Counted from the first letter of the stretch, positions 6,732 through 15,205 are shown. The stretch: DNA of 34,280 nucleotides from Treponema sp. (GCA_024689365.1 JAILDQ010000132.1:1-34280), one strand, 5' to 3'. Numbers and translations: made by a program. Notes: generated by a model not told the origin, from the sequence alone.

Positions 6732-8702
6732 CTATTTCTTCAAAACAGCGGCCAACTTTTCAGCGGTAAAGCCCAAGTGCTGGGCAACCTTGTTGGCGGG
6801 TCCTGACTCTCCAAAGCGGTTGATTGTGAACAAATCAGCGGCGCTTGTGGCGTAGCCTTCCCAGCCCTGGCTTACGCCGGCTTCGGCAACTACAACGCGC
6901 TTGGCTCCACCAATGAGCTTAGACTTTTCTTGGGCGCTCAAAGCGTCAAAGGCTGTCTTGTCCATTACAGAAACAACGCGAATCTTCTTTCCGCTCGTCA
7001 ATTTGGCGGCGGCAAGAGCCATGTTCACTTCGCTTCCTGTAGCCAAGATTGTGATGTCAGGAACAGCGGCTCCCTTCTGAACGATGTAGGCGCCGTTCTT
7101 CAAAGACTTCTTCCAGTTCTTGTCTTCCTTTTCGTAAACCGTAAGGTTTTGGCGCGTAAGGGCCAAGCAAACCGGATGGTCTTTTGAAGCCATAGCCAAT
7201 TCCCAAGCCGCGCAAGTTTCTTCCGGGTCGCCCGGTCGCAAAACGTGAACGTTTGGAATCGCGCGCAAGGCGGCCAATGTTTCGATCGGCTGGTGAGTCG
7301 GGCCGTCTTCTCCAACGTAAATTGAATCGTGTGTCAAAACATAAATTGTGTTCAAGCCCATCAAGGCCTGGATGCGCAAGTTTGGTCGCAAGTAATCGCT
7401 GAACACAAAGAATGTCGCGCAGAAGGGCCTGAGTCCTCCGTGCAAGTTGATTCCGGCGCAAACGGCGCTCATTCCAAACTCGCGGATGCCGAACTCGATT
7501 GTGCGGCCCTTCTGGTTTTGGAATGAATAAGTTCCGTCGTCATGCTTGAGGGCTGTCTTGTTCGGGCCCATCAAGTCGGCGCTTCCGCCAACCAAGTTCA
7601 AGTAGCGGTCGGCGATTGCGTTCAACATCTTTCCGCTTGAAGCGCGTGTGGCTTCGCTGTCGCCCACCTTGTATTTGGGAGCGGTAGACTTGCCTGTGGC
7701 TTTTCCGCTGAAGAAAGCGTCCCACATTTTGCGCAATTCAGGATTTTCCTTAGACCACGCTTCAAAGTCTTTTTTCCAATCTTCTTCCTTCTTTGCCCAA
7801 GCGGCTTTCTTGCTTTCAAAGTACTTGACGGCGTCCGGAGAAACATAGAAGTCCTGGTCAACAGGAATGCCAAGCTTTTTGCGGGCGGCGATGATTCCTT
7901 CGGCTCCAAGAGGAGCTCCGTGAACGTCGGCTGTTCCAGCCTTTGGAGCGCCCTTTCCGATTACGCTCTTGAGCATAATCAATGTCGGCTTGTCCTTGCA
8001 TTTTTTGGCTTCGGCAACCAAATCAACGATTTTCTTTACGTCGTACATGCTGCCTTTAAGAACCTGCCAGCCATAGGCTTCATAGCGCTTTGCGATGTTT
8101 TCGTCAAAGGCAATGTCTGTGTTTCCGTCAATGCTTATCTTGTTCTGGTCGTAGAACACGATAAGCTTTCCAAGCTTTAGGTGTCCGGCCAAGCTGCAGG
8201 CTTCGCTAGAAACGCCCTCTTCCAAACATCCTTCGCCAACCAATGAGTATGTGTAGTGGTCAACGATTTTGCGGCCCTTTGTGTTGAAGCGGGCGGCAAG
8301 CATGCTTTCGGCAATCGCCATTCCAACTGACATCGCGACGCCCTGTCCAAGGGGGCCGCTTGTGTTTTCAACGCCGTCTGTCTGGCCGTACTCCGGATGG
8401 CCCGGGCACTTAGATCCAACTTGGCGGAAATTCTTGATGTCCTTGAGGGCAACCTTATAGCCTGCCAAGTGCAAGATTGAATACAAAAGCATTGATCCGT
8501 GTCCCGCAGAAAGAACAAAGCGGTCACGGTCGGCCCACTTTGAATCGGCCGGATTGTGCTTTAAAATTTCGCCGTAAAGAACGGCTGCCAATTCCGCGGC
8601 TCCCAAAGGAAGTCCCGGGTGTCCTGAATTAGCCTTTTGAATGGCGTCCATCGAAAGCGCGCGAACAGACAAAGCCGCCGCCGCAATTCCCTTTTCGTTC
8701 AT
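6732..8702 (-). CDS. tkt: Transketolase
   Basis: 656 residues, the normal bacterial length. Transketolase moves two-carbon ketol units in the non-oxidative pentose phosphate pathway with thiamine diphosphate and a divalent metal. Seen: substrate-site GHPG (28-31), GHGSML (68-73), the cofactor motif SLVGEGCLEEG (153-163) with N187 in YDQNKISIDG, the catalytic glutamate in EFGIREFGM, and EDGPTHQPIE. The metal-binding aspartate of the usual GDG motif is glutamate here (E157, codon GAA). I chose the ATG at 8702 because GAGGTGA lies 4-5 nt upstream; a longer frame to 8777 would run into the preceding gene. It is the last gene of an operon with the EIIA gene and the 487-residue protein. Confidence 0.96.
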   Translation of the reverse strand: MNEKGIAAAALSVRALSMDAIQKANSGHPGLPLGAAELAAVLYGEILKHNPADSKWADRDRFVLSAGHGSMLLYSILHLAGYKVALKDIKNFRQVGSKCPGHPEYGQTDGVENTSGPLGQGVAMSVGMAIAESMLAARFNTKGRKIVDHYTYSLVGEGCLEEGVSSEACSLAGHLKLGKLIVFYDQNKISIDGNTDIAFDENIAKRYEAYGWQVLKGSMYDVKKIVDLVAEAKKCKDKPTLIMLKSVIGKGAPKAGTADVHGAPLGAEGIIAARKKLGIPVDQDFYVSPDAVKYFESKKAAWAKKEEDWKKDFEAWSKENPELRKMWDAFFSGKATGKSTAPKYKVGDSEATRASSGKMLNAIADRYLNLVGGSADLMGPNKTALKHDDGTYSFQNQKGRTIEFGIREFGMSAVCAGINLHGGLRPFCATFFVFSDYLRPNLRIQALMGLNTIYVLTHDSIYVGEDGPTHQPIETLAALRAIPNVHVLRPGDPEETCAAWELAMASKDHPVCLALTRQNLTVYEKEDKNWKKSLKNGAYIVQKGAAVPDITILATGSEVNMALAAAKLTSGKKIRVVSVMDKTAFDALSAQEKSKLIGGAKRVVVAEAGVSQGWEGYATSAADLFTINRFGESGPANKVAQHLGFTAEKLAAVLKK

Positions 8703-8712
8703 AAAGTCACCT

Positions 8713-9174
8713 CTACTCTTTGTTTGCTGCATCGGCGAGTTCATTCGCCGAAGCTCGATTTCTAAGCAAGTCCACAAAGGAATCGCTCTTTATTAGACCA
8801 GCCAATCGTGAAAGGACCTGCAAGTGGCTTTGTGAATTGCTCGTAAGCAAGACAAACATAGTGTCCACTTTCCTGCCATCAGGCGCGTTCATATCAATTG
8901 GATTCTTTAAATAAATAATTGCAATTTGTTGCTCGTCGTCACCCTTTAAAAGAATGTCGCGACAATGAGGAAGGGCTACTCCCCTTCCAACGGCCGTGCT
9001 CAAAATTCTTTCCCTTGCGCAAAGACCTTCACACAAAAAATCAGGAGTGACAGAACTCGGCAAATTCATTTTTGTCTTAATCTGCTCGTAAACTTCAAAG
9101 GGCGTGTTGGCGTCAACGTTGTTTATAACGCCGCCTCTCAAAATCAAATCGCCTATTTTAATATTGTCAGCCAT
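8713..9174 (-). CDS. PTS EIIA domain protein, fructose/PtsN type
   Basis: 153 residues, a single EIIA domain of the fructose/mannitol/nitrogen class. The phosphorylated histidine is H70 in GRGVALPH; flanking ARERILSTAVGRG and the C-terminal LQVLSRLAGL segment (119-127) are typical. No EIIB or EIIC is nearby, so a regulatory PtsN-like role is more likely than sugar uptake. I placed the start at MADNIKIG (9174) because GGGAGAAG lies just before it; upstream in-frame starts at 9186 and 9201 lack a ribosome binding site. It sits between the 487-residue protein (19-bp gap) and tkt (10-bp gap), and all three should be one transcript. Confidence 0.9.
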   Translation of the reverse strand: MADNIKIGDLILRGGVINNVDANTPFEVYEQIKTKMNLPSSVTPDFLCEGLCARERILSTAVGRGVALPHCRDILLKGDDEQQIAIIYLKNPIDMNAPDGRKVDTMFVLLTSNSQSHLQVLSRLAGLIKSDSFVDLLRNRASANELADAANKE

Positions 9175-9193
9175 AACTTCTCCCATTTTTTTA

Positions 9194-10657
9194 TTAAACA
9201 ATTGTAAAATTATTGCGCTTTTCCGTTTCTATAACGCTTCTCAAAGCGCCTTCGATGTCCTCAAAGTTGTATTCCATTCCTTCAAGCGAAAGGCTCAAAG
9301 TGCCTTGGTCCTCAACAGCCGCGTCAGGATTGTTGTCAATCGATTCAAGAATCCTGTTTATGTGCCCAAAGAGCTGGGACAAAATCACAAGCTCGTTTTG
9401 CGGGAACTTGTCAAAATTGGCGGAAGAAGACTCAACGTCATAAACCAAAGAACAAACGCGGCTGTAAAGGCCAAGCGCCTCGTCCCGAATTTTTCCAACC
9501 GGAAAATCCGCAAAGTAATTGTACTGCTTTTTTATTATAGCATGTCGGCTTGCGATGTGCAATAAAACATAGCGTCTTTCATCCTCGGTAAGCGAAAAAT
9601 TTCCAGGGAACATTCTCTTGACCAAAAGCGTCAAATCTTTTTCTTTCTTAAACTCAAAGTCGCGCAAAAAATTATTAAGGACGCATTCCGGAATCTTAAA
9701 CTTTAGGTTGGCCAACTCGCTGGGATTTTTTTTCATGTCGCCCTTGTTCCACTTTCCAACAGCGGGAACGTCCTGGCCCTTGAACCACAAGCGGGTTTCC
9801 ACGCCATACAATTCCAAGTCGATTTTTTTTGAATGCAGCAAATAGTTTTCAACCGAGCCGCAATTAAATGAACAAAGGCCTTCAAGGTTTTCGTAAAAGG
9901 CAAAGGCCAGCTGCTCTTCGATTGTAGCGCAAGGGCCGTCCTTTTCCAAAATTTTTATCAAGGCCTCTTCAAACAAATCGTCCCACAAAAGCCGTTCGTG
10001 ATCCGCGGCGTCCAACTGAACGATTCCGCTTTCCGCGTCGCGCTGTCTTGCCTGAGGAAAAATTTCTATCCAGCCCTTGTCCCAATTTATGACTCTGCAA
10101 ACAATTCTGTCGCCAGCCCTAAGGCCGTTGGAATCGATGAAGCGCTCCAAGTCGCAGCCCGTCACCTTCACTTCCGACGGCAACTCAAAGTCAGTTGAAG
10201 CCAAATCATAGCCGACCATCGCCGGGTCAGCGGCAATGTATTGAACTTCGTATTCCTCGCCGTAAAGAATGTTCAAGTCGAGCGCCGTTTCCTTTCTAAA
10301 AGTTCCAACACGATGGGGAATTTTTTGGCCGTCGTAAAAGTAAGTCCAACTGGCGGGATTTTGCATTTCGTCAACGAAGGGCATAAAGCGGCTTCCGGGA
10401 ACAAACATTTTGTTTTTGAATTCTTCCGCAGTCAAAGTGAAGCTGAAAAATTTATTGGTGAAGGCGGCCGAGCGAGTTACGAATTTTCCGTTTTCAATCC
10501 AAGAAACGTATGGACTGTCAACAAGATACTCTTCCCCTTCTTTTTGCGACAAAACAAAACCTTTGCGGCTCATTTCGCGAGTGAAATCTTTGAGAGTAAA
10601 AGGGCTCTTGCGCGACCTTAAAAAATCGTCAACCGCCAAATCTTCCGAAAATTGCAT
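9194..10657 (-). CDS. Conserved-looking protein of unknown function, 487 residues, cytoplasmic
   Basis: I do not recognise the family. No signal peptide or membrane segment is seen. Residues 1-60 (DDFLRSRKSPFTLKDFTREM, then FVLSQKEGEEYLVDSPYV) look like a winged-helix or HARE-type fold with a helix pair followed by strands. Residues about 170-215 (LRAGDRIVCRVINWDKGWIE) could be a small beta-barrel. The remainder is mixed alpha-helical, with an acidic C-terminus (about 410-480). It is the first gene of an operon with a PTS EIIA protein and transketolase, so a link to carbon-status sensing is possible but unproven. Its promoter places transcription start about 4 nt before the ATG, and no Shine-Dalgarno sequence is present. 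Confidence 0.8.
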   Translation of the reverse strand: MQFSEDLAVDDFLRSRKSPFTLKDFTREMSRKGFVLSQKEGEEYLVDSPYVSWIENGKFVTRSAAFTNKFFSFTLTAEEFKNKMFVPGSRFMPFVDEMQNPASWTYFYDGQKIPHRVGTFRKETALDLNILYGEEYEVQYIAADPAMVGYDLASTDFELPSEVKVTGCDLERFIDSNGLRAGDRIVCRVINWDKGWIEIFPQARQRDAESGIVQLDAADHERLLWDDLFEEALIKILEKDGPCATIEEQLAFAFYENLEGLCSFNCGSVENYLLHSKKIDLELYGVETRLWFKGQDVPAVGKWNKGDMKKNPSELANLKFKIPECVLNNFLRDFEFKKEKDLTLLVKRMFPGNFSLTEDERRYVLLHIASRHAIIKKQYNYFADFPVGKIRDEALGLYSRVCSLVYDVESSSANFDKFPQNELVILSQLFGHINRILESIDNNPDAAVEDQGTLSLSLEGMEYNFEDIEGALRSVIETEKRNNFTIV

Positions 10658-10667
10658 TGTTGTTTAT

Positions 10668-10696
10668 AATATAGCGCAATTTTTTTGAGTTGGCAA
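10668..10696 (-). promoter_or_regulatory. Promoter of the 487-residue protein/EIIA/tkt operon
   Basis: Minus strand -35 TTGCCA (10691-10696), a 17-nt spacer and -10 TATATT (10668-10673). The predicted start is near 10661, about 4 nt from the ATG at 10657. The bases between (ATAAACAACA) carry no ribosome binding site, so the transcript should be nearly leaderless. Confidence 0.55.
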
Positions 10697-10720
10697 GCGT
10701 AGCGAATTGCGCGCTTCCCG

Positions 10721-10758
10721 CAAAAATAAGAAGCCCCGAAACAAGTTCGGGGTTTCTT
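10721..10758 (-). terminator. Intrinsic terminator of the CBS-ACT gene
   Basis: A 13-bp stem (10728-10740 with 10746-10758, one G-U pair) around a 5-nt loop lies 12 bp after the stop of the CBS gene. On the minus strand a short U-rich run (10721-10727) follows. Confidence 0.75.
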
Positions 10759-10770
10759 CAAGCGTCTTGC

Positions 10771-11412
10771 TTAAACGTTTCTAATGTCTTCTATCGGACA
10801 TTTTATTTCAGTAAAAATCTTTTTTAGTTTTGCCATCGGAACGCCAGTCACCTTAAGCGTTAGCGGCCTCTTCTTTTTGTCGCTTGAAGCGGTGGTCACC
10901 AACGAAATGATGTTGCCGCCCGCTTCGGCGATTTTCTGGGAAATCTTCGCCATTTCGCCTGGAATGTCGTTGGGATACAAAACAGCGCGAACGCCCTTTT
11001 GTGTCACGCCGAACATTTCCGCGAACATAAAGAACAAGTCGCTTTCCGTGATGATTCCAACAAGCGCGCTGCCTTTGACTACCGGCAAACAACCGACTTG
11101 CTTTTCCACCATAACGCGGGCGGCTTCCTCAACAACGTCGTCGGGCGAAACGCTAAAGACCTTTGTGGTCATGATTTTCTTTACGTTCAACTTTGAAAGA
11201 AGATAGCTTATTTCGTACATGTCAAGCGTTGTGGCAAGGCTCGGTCCAGCCTGAAGCAAGTCGTTCTTGGTTATAATGCCAACGAGCTTTCCGCCCTTCA
11301 CAACCGGCAATTTGCTGATATTGTTTTTGTTCATCAATTCTTTGGCTTCTGTAACGGTGGTTTCCGGCTCAACAGTAATCACCGATTTTTTCATCACGTC
11401 TTTTACAATCAT
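10771..11412 (-). CDS. CBS-CBS-ACT domain regulatory protein (AcuB-like)
   Basis: 213 residues. CBS domain 1 spans about 1-58 (VKDVMKKSVITVEPETTVTEA, then GIITKNDL) and CBS domain 2 about 75-132 (VKKIMTTKVFSVSPDDVVEEA, then GIITESDL). The region 140-213 looks like an ACT domain (IPGEMAKISQKIAEAGGNIIS). CBS pairs bind adenosine nucleotides or S-adenosylmethionine, and ACT domains often bind amino acids. It lies next to, and in the same direction as, the branched-chain amino acid transporter operon but has its own promoter and terminator. A role in sensing amino acid or energy state is inference. GGAGG lies 6 nt before the ATG. Confidence 0.88.
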   Translation of the reverse strand: MIVKDVMKKSVITVEPETTVTEAKELMNKNNISKLPVVKGGKLVGIITKNDLLQAGPSLATTLDMYEISYLLSKLNVKKIMTTKVFSVSPDDVVEEAARVMVEKQVGCLPVVKGSALVGIITESDLFFMFAEMFGVTQKGVRAVLYPNDIPGEMAKISQKIAEAGGNIISLVTTASSDKKKRPLTLKVTGVPMAKLKKIFTEIKCPIEDIRNV

Positions 11413-11443
11413 CGCGTTCCTCCAATAAAAAAGCGCTTCTTAC

Positions 11444-11472
11444 ATTATACCACAGTTTTTAAAATTATGAAA
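11444..11472 (-). promoter_or_regulatory. Promoter of the CBS-ACT gene, extended -10 type
   Basis: Minus strand -10 TATAAT (11444-11449) preceded by TGG, giving an extended -10, with a weak -35 TTTCAT (11467-11472) after 17 nt. The expected start near 11437 leaves a 25-nt leader with a good ribosome binding site. Confidence 0.55.
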
Positions 11473-11529
11473 AAAAAACGCTTCAAGCCGCGCGCCTTTT
11501 TTTCATATTCAACACCTTGAGCCGCGGCT
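11471..11529 (-). terminator. Possible terminator of the liv operon
   Basis: Downstream of livF the minus strand can pair CGCGGCT with AGCCGCG (11523-11529 with 11486-11492) around a long loop, followed after 7 nt by a run of eight T. The 12-bp palindrome GAGCCGCGGCTC (11519-11530) can also fold alone. The long loop makes this a weak call. Confidence 0.4.
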
Positions 11530-11546
11530 CTTGATCTTTTCAAGAA

Positions 11547-12251
11547 TCAGCCGCCCAAGTAGGCTTCTTTAACCGCGGGATCTTTTGCCAATTCTTTCGC
11601 GTCGCCGTCTTTTGTAATCGAGCCTGTTTCAAGAACATAAGCGCGGTTGCTGATTGAAAGAGCCTTAAAGGCGTTTTGCTCAACCAACAAAATCGTCGTT
11701 CCGTCCTTGTTGATTTTTTGAATGATTTCAAAAATTTCGTCAACCAAAATCGGAGCCAAGCCCATGCTGGGTTCGTCAAGCAAAAGCAATTTTGGCTGCG
11801 ACATCAAGCCGCGTCCCATCGCAAGCATTTGCAATTCGCCGCCGCTCAAGGTTCCGCTTATTTGATTGATTCTTTCTTTCAATCTTGGAAAGAGCTCGTA
11901 AACTTTTTCCATGTCAGACTTGATTCCAGCCTTGTCGTTTCTTGTAAAGGCGCCCATTTCCAAATTGTCGCGAACCGTCAAATTCAAGAAAATGCGGCGG
12001 CCTTCCGGCACTTGAATCAAGCGTCTTTTTACGATTTCGTTCGGGGCGACGTTGGTGATGTCCTCGCCTTCAAATTCAATCTTTCCGCCGCGCTTTTTTA
12101 TGATGTTTGAAATCGCGTGAAGCGTCGTTGTTTTTCCGGCGCCGTTCGAGCCAATCAAAGAAATTATCTCGCCCTTCTCAACGTTAAAGCTTATTTCTCT
12201 CAAGGCGTTGATCGCGCCGTAGCTAACAGACAATTTTTGAACTTTAAGCAT
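11547..12251 (-). CDS. livF: Branched-chain amino acid ABC transporter ATPase LivF
   Basis: 234 residues, the second nucleotide-binding subunit of the liv importer on the cytoplasmic face. Walker A GSNGAGKT (34-41), ABC signature LSGGE (135-139) and Walker B LLLLDEP (155-161) are intact; VPEGRRIF at 81-88 and EPSMGLAP after Walker B are LivF hallmarks, as is the YLGG C-terminus. Its ATG overlaps the end of livG by 8 bp, so translation should be coupled. It is the last gene of the operon. Confidence 0.95.
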   Translation of the reverse strand: MLKVQKLSVSYGAINALREISFNVEKGEIISLIGSNGAGKTTTLHAISNIIKKRGGKIEFEGEDITNVAPNEIVKRRLIQVPEGRRIFLNLTVRDNLEMGAFTRNDKAGIKSDMEKVYELFPRLKERINQISGTLSGGELQMLAMGRGLMSQPKLLLLDEPSMGLAPILVDEIFEIIQKINKDGTTILLVEQNAFKALSISNRAYVLETGSITKDGDAKELAKDPAVKEAYLGG

Positions 12252-13047
12252 TCAAAGCCTCCTGGCCAAGGTAAGCCTTTATTACCTGAGGATTCGTTTT
12301 TATTTGGTCCGGACTTCCCTGCGCGATGATGCGGCCGTAATCCAAAACCATAATGCGCTCGCAGATTCCCATTACCAATCTCATGTCGTGCTCAATGAGC
12401 AAAATCGTCAAGTTGAATTCCTTTCTGATAAAGGCGATCATGTTCATAAGGTCTTCGGTTTCCTGGCCGTTCATTCCGGCGGCAGGCTCGTCGAGCAAAA
12501 GAATTTTTGGATCGCTTGCAAGAGCGCGGGCGATTTCCAATTTTCGCTGTTCTCCGTAAGGAAGATTTTTGGCAAGCTCTTTTTTCTTCGAGTCAATCTT
12601 GAACAATGAAAGCAAGAGGTCCGCCTTCTCTTCCATTTGCTTTTCGTCCTGCCTAAAACGGGGCGTTCTAAAAAGCGCGTCAATCGGATTTGAAGAGCGC
12701 AAATTGTGCAAGGCAACCTTTACATTGTCTTGAACCGAAAGATTTCCAAAAAGCCTGATGTTCTGAAAAGTTCGAGCGATTCCCAAACGGCAGTGTTCCG
12801 CGGGATTCATTTTATTGATGACGCGCGACTTTCCTTTTTTGTCCCAAAAATTTATTTGGCCTTCTGTCGGCGTGTAAACTCCGCTCAACATATTGAAGAC
12901 CGTCGTCTTTCCCGCGCCGTTAGGTCCAATCAAACCGACCAACTCTCCTTCGTAAAGAGAGCAGTCAAAATCGCTTACAGCGCGAAGGCCGCCGAAAACA
13001 ATCGAAACTCCGGAAGCCTGCAAAACCATTTTTCTTTCTTCTGCCAT
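12244..13047 (-). CDS. livG: Branched-chain amino acid ABC transporter ATPase LivG
   Basis: 267 residues. Walker A GPNGAGKTT (41-49), the LivG-typical ARTFQNIRLF (91-100), ABC signature written LPYGEQ (162-167) and Walker B ILLLDEP (182-188) with PAAGMN are seen. It pairs with LivF to energise import. Its ATG overlaps the livM stop by one base (TAATG). The NPQVIKAYLGQE C-terminus is usual for this subunit. Confidence 0.95.
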   Translation of the reverse strand: MAEERKMVLQASGVSIVFGGLRAVSDFDCSLYEGELVGLIGPNGAGKTTVFNMLSGVYTPTEGQINFWDKKGKSRVINKMNPAEHCRLGIARTFQNIRLFGNLSVQDNVKVALHNLRSSNPIDALFRTPRFRQDEKQMEEKADLLLSLFKIDSKKKELAKNLPYGEQRKLEIARALASDPKILLLDEPAAGMNGQETEDLMNMIAFIRKEFNLTILLIEHDMRLVMGICERIMVLDYGRIIAQGSPDQIKTNPQVIKAYLGQEALNA

Positions 13048-14045
13048 TACTTTGCCTCCGAATTTTTTTTGCCCTTTAATTTTTTCTGAACGAATTTTCT
13101 CGCGCCGTCAAAAGCTTTGACGAATGAAAGCTCTTTTGTTCCAAGCAAGCCTTGCGGCCTGAAAATCATTACCAAAATCAAAACGACTGGATAGAAGAGC
13201 AAGCGGTAGTTCTGCAAGAAGCGCAAGAACTCTTGCAAGTAAGTCAAAACGTAAGAAGCCAAAACGCTTCCTGTTGTAGACCCCATTCCGCCCAAAACGA
13301 CGAAAATCAAGTAATCGATGCTTTTTGTAAAACCCGCTTGGTCAGGCTTGATAAAGCCAATCAAGCAAACGTAAAGCGCGCCGCCGATTCCAGCGACAAA
13401 ACTGGCCATTACAAAGCCAATCATCTTGTAGCGGAAAACTCCGATGCCGCTAGAGTTCGCGGCAATCTCGTCTTCTCGAACTGCAAGAATCGCGCGTCCG
13501 TATGAAGAGCGGATGAAGTTTTGAATCAGGGCAATCAGAATTACCAAGGTTCCAGTAACAACCGCAAAAGCGACAGCGGCGTTAAAAACCATTATTGTGT
13601 TGAACTGAATTCCGTTTGGTCCGCCAGTCCATTGCTTCAAGTTTACCAAGAAGACGCGGATGATTTCGCCAAAGGCAAGCGTTACAATCGCCAAGTAGTC
13701 GCCTTCCAAGCGCAAGGTCGGAAAGCCGATCAAAAAGCCAAAGAAGGCTGTTATAGCGGCCGCCAAAATTATCGCAAGCGGAAGGGGAACATGCGCGTTT
13801 GTACAAAGCAAAATAGTTGAGTATCCGCCAATCGCCATAAAGCCCGCTTGGCCCAACGAAAGCTGGCCTGTGATTCCGCAAATTATGTTTACGCTCAAAG
13901 CCATAATCGCGTTGATTCCCGCCAACGAAAAAATCTGAGCCGTGTACGCGTCAATAACTCCAGCCGCAATCAAAGCCGCGGGAATCGCTGTCGCGGCAAT
14001 TCCAACAATAAACAATATCAATGTGTTTCTAAAATTCTTTGTCAT
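13047..14045 (-). CDS. livM: Branched-chain amino acid ABC transporter permease LivM
   Basis: 332 residues with about ten hydrophobic segments. The family traits ICGITGQLSLGQAGFMAIGGY, LEGDYLAIVTLAFGEI and GRAILAVREDEIAA are present; the last contains the coupling helix that contacts the ATPase. It forms the membrane channel with LivH. The C-terminus is basic (FVQKKLKGKKN) and cytoplasmic. The ATG is 3 bp from the livH stop. No fault is seen. Confidence 0.95.
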   Translation of the reverse strand: MTKNFRNTLILFIVGIAATAIPAALIAAGVIDAYTAQIFSLAGINAIMALSVNIICGITGQLSLGQAGFMAIGGYSTILLCTNAHVPLPLAIILAAAITAFFGFLIGFPTLRLEGDYLAIVTLAFGEIIRVFLVNLKQWTGGPNGIQFNTIMVFNAAVAFAVVTGTLVILIALIQNFIRSSYGRAILAVREDEIAANSSGIGVFRYKMIGFVMASFVAGIGGALYVCLIGFIKPDQAGFTKSIDYLIFVVLGGMGSTTGSVLASYVLTYLQEFLRFLQNYRLLFYPVVLILVMIFRPQGLLGTKELSFVKAFDGARKFVQKKLKGKKNSEAK

Positions 14046-14048
14046 ACG

Positions 14049-14948
14049 TCAAACCTTGATTACTCTTTTCTTTCCCAAAAGGCCGGTCGGCTTTACCAAC
14101 AAAATCAAAATCAATATTCCAAAACTGATTGCGTCAGCGTATTGGCTTGGTCCGTAACCCTTGGTCATCGTTTCGGCGATTCCCAAAATCACGCCGCCAA
14201 TCATCGCTCCCGGAATCGAGCCGATGCCTCCAAGAACGGCGGCGACAAAGGCTTTAAGGCCAGGCATATATCCCATCAAAGGATCAACTTGCGGATAGGC
14301 GCTGGCGTACAAAACTCCGCCCGCGCCCGCAAGCACCGAACCAATCGCGAATGTGACGGCAATCGTTTTATTGACGTTGATTCCCATCAAGCTTGAAGCC
14401 TGCATGTCGTAGCTTACAGAACGCATGGCCTTTCCAGTCCTTGTGTAGTTTACCAAAACGTGAAGCGCCAACATTAACAAAACGCTGGCGATAATTACCA
14501 AGGCCTTGATTCCCGGAATTGAAACGGGTCCAATGTTTATCTCTGGAACTGTCAAGGCCGGAAACTGCTTTGGATCCGGGCCGGCAAAGGGAAGAACGCG
14601 CATTAAGTTTTGCAAAATCAATTCCACGGCAATCGCGGTAATCAATGAATTCAACCTGGGCGCGTTTCGCAAAGGCCTGTAAGCCAAACGCTCAATCGCA
14701 AGTCCAAGCAAGCCGCAAAAAACCATGGCGACCAAAAGCGCTCCCGCAAAGCCAAAGCCAGTCGCTCCAAAAGCGACCAATACAAAATAGCCAGCATAAG
14801 CGCCCATCATCATAATGTCGCCGTGCGCGAAGTTGATAAGGGTTACAATTCCATAAACCATCGTGTAGCCAAGCGCAATCAACGCGTAAATGCTTCCAAG
14901 CGAAAGTCCGTTAATGAATTGTTGCAAAAACAAAGAACCGCCGTCCAC
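14049..14948 (-). CDS. livH: Branched-chain amino acid ABC transporter permease LivH
   Basis: 299 residues with multiple membrane segments. LivH traits: FINGLSLGSIYALIALGYTM, INFAHGDIMMMGAY, and the coupling-loop region GKAMRSVSYDMQAASL-like (here MQASSLMGI). It begins with GTG, with GGAG 8 nt upstream, and no ATG fits better. A 330-bp gap with an intrinsic terminator and a direct repeat separates it from livJ, so it is probably expressed below livJ by read-through or from its own weak promoter. The gap holds two TTGACA boxes (14981-14986, 15010-15015) but no well-spaced -10. Confidence 0.95.
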   Translation of the reverse strand: MDGGSLFLQQFINGLSLGSIYALIALGYTMVYGIVTLINFAHGDIMMMGAYAGYFVLVAFGATGFGFAGALLVAMVFCGLLGLAIERLAYRPLRNAPRLNSLITAIAVELILQNLMRVLPFAGPDPKQFPALTVPEINIGPVSIPGIKALVIIASVLLMLALHVLVNYTRTGKAMRSVSYDMQASSLMGINVNKTIAVTFAIGSVLAGAGGVLYASAYPQVDPLMGYMPGLKAFVAAVLGGIGSIPGAMIGGVILGIAETMTKGYGPSQYADAISFGILILILLVKPTGLLGKKRVIKV

Positions 14949-15010
14949 TTTTTTTCTCCGTACCTTTATAATATGTTTTTTGTCAATCGTTTTTAAATTA
15001 ACAAAAATAT

Positions 15011-15056
15011 GTCAAAACAAAATAAAAGCGCCTGCCCCGACCAGCGGAACAAGCGC
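15011..15056 (-). terminator. Intrinsic terminator between livJ and livH
   Basis: On the minus strand GCGCTTGTTCCG (15045-15056) pairs over 12 positions, three of them G-U, with CGGGGCAGGCGC (15028-15039) around the loop CTGGT, followed by TTTTATTTTGTTTT (15014-15027). It should stop most transcripts after livJ and let some reach livHMGF, which suits the higher need for binding protein. Confidence 0.75.
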
Positions 15057-15096
15057 CTCATTGCGCTAAAATATATTAAAGCATTTTTTACATTTA

Positions 15097-15179
15097 TTCA
15101 AGCCCGTTAGTTGCCGCTCATGCGGCTAACAAATATTTTTGGGCTTGCAAAAGTTTTTTTGCCGCCATTTCAGCTGAAC
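15097..15179. repeat. Direct repeat copy 1, downstream of livJ
   Basis: 83 bp that match the copy at 15206-15290 with a period of 109-111 bp. Shared blocks include TTGCCGCTCATGCGGCTAAC, AAATATTTTTGG and CTTGCAAAAGTTTTTTT. The inner GCCGC-TCAT-GCGGC forms a hairpin. The part corresponding to the livJ stop region has drifted (GCCGCCATTTCAGCTGAAC). Confidence 0.85.
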
Positions 15180-15205
15180 AATAGTTCGGCTGAACGCGCG
15201 CGTTT

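Noticed and set aside
6732-8777. Longer transketolase frame beginning at 8777
   Set aside because: The extra 25 residues overlap the EIIA gene and lack homology; the ATG at 8702 has a strong ribosome binding site.
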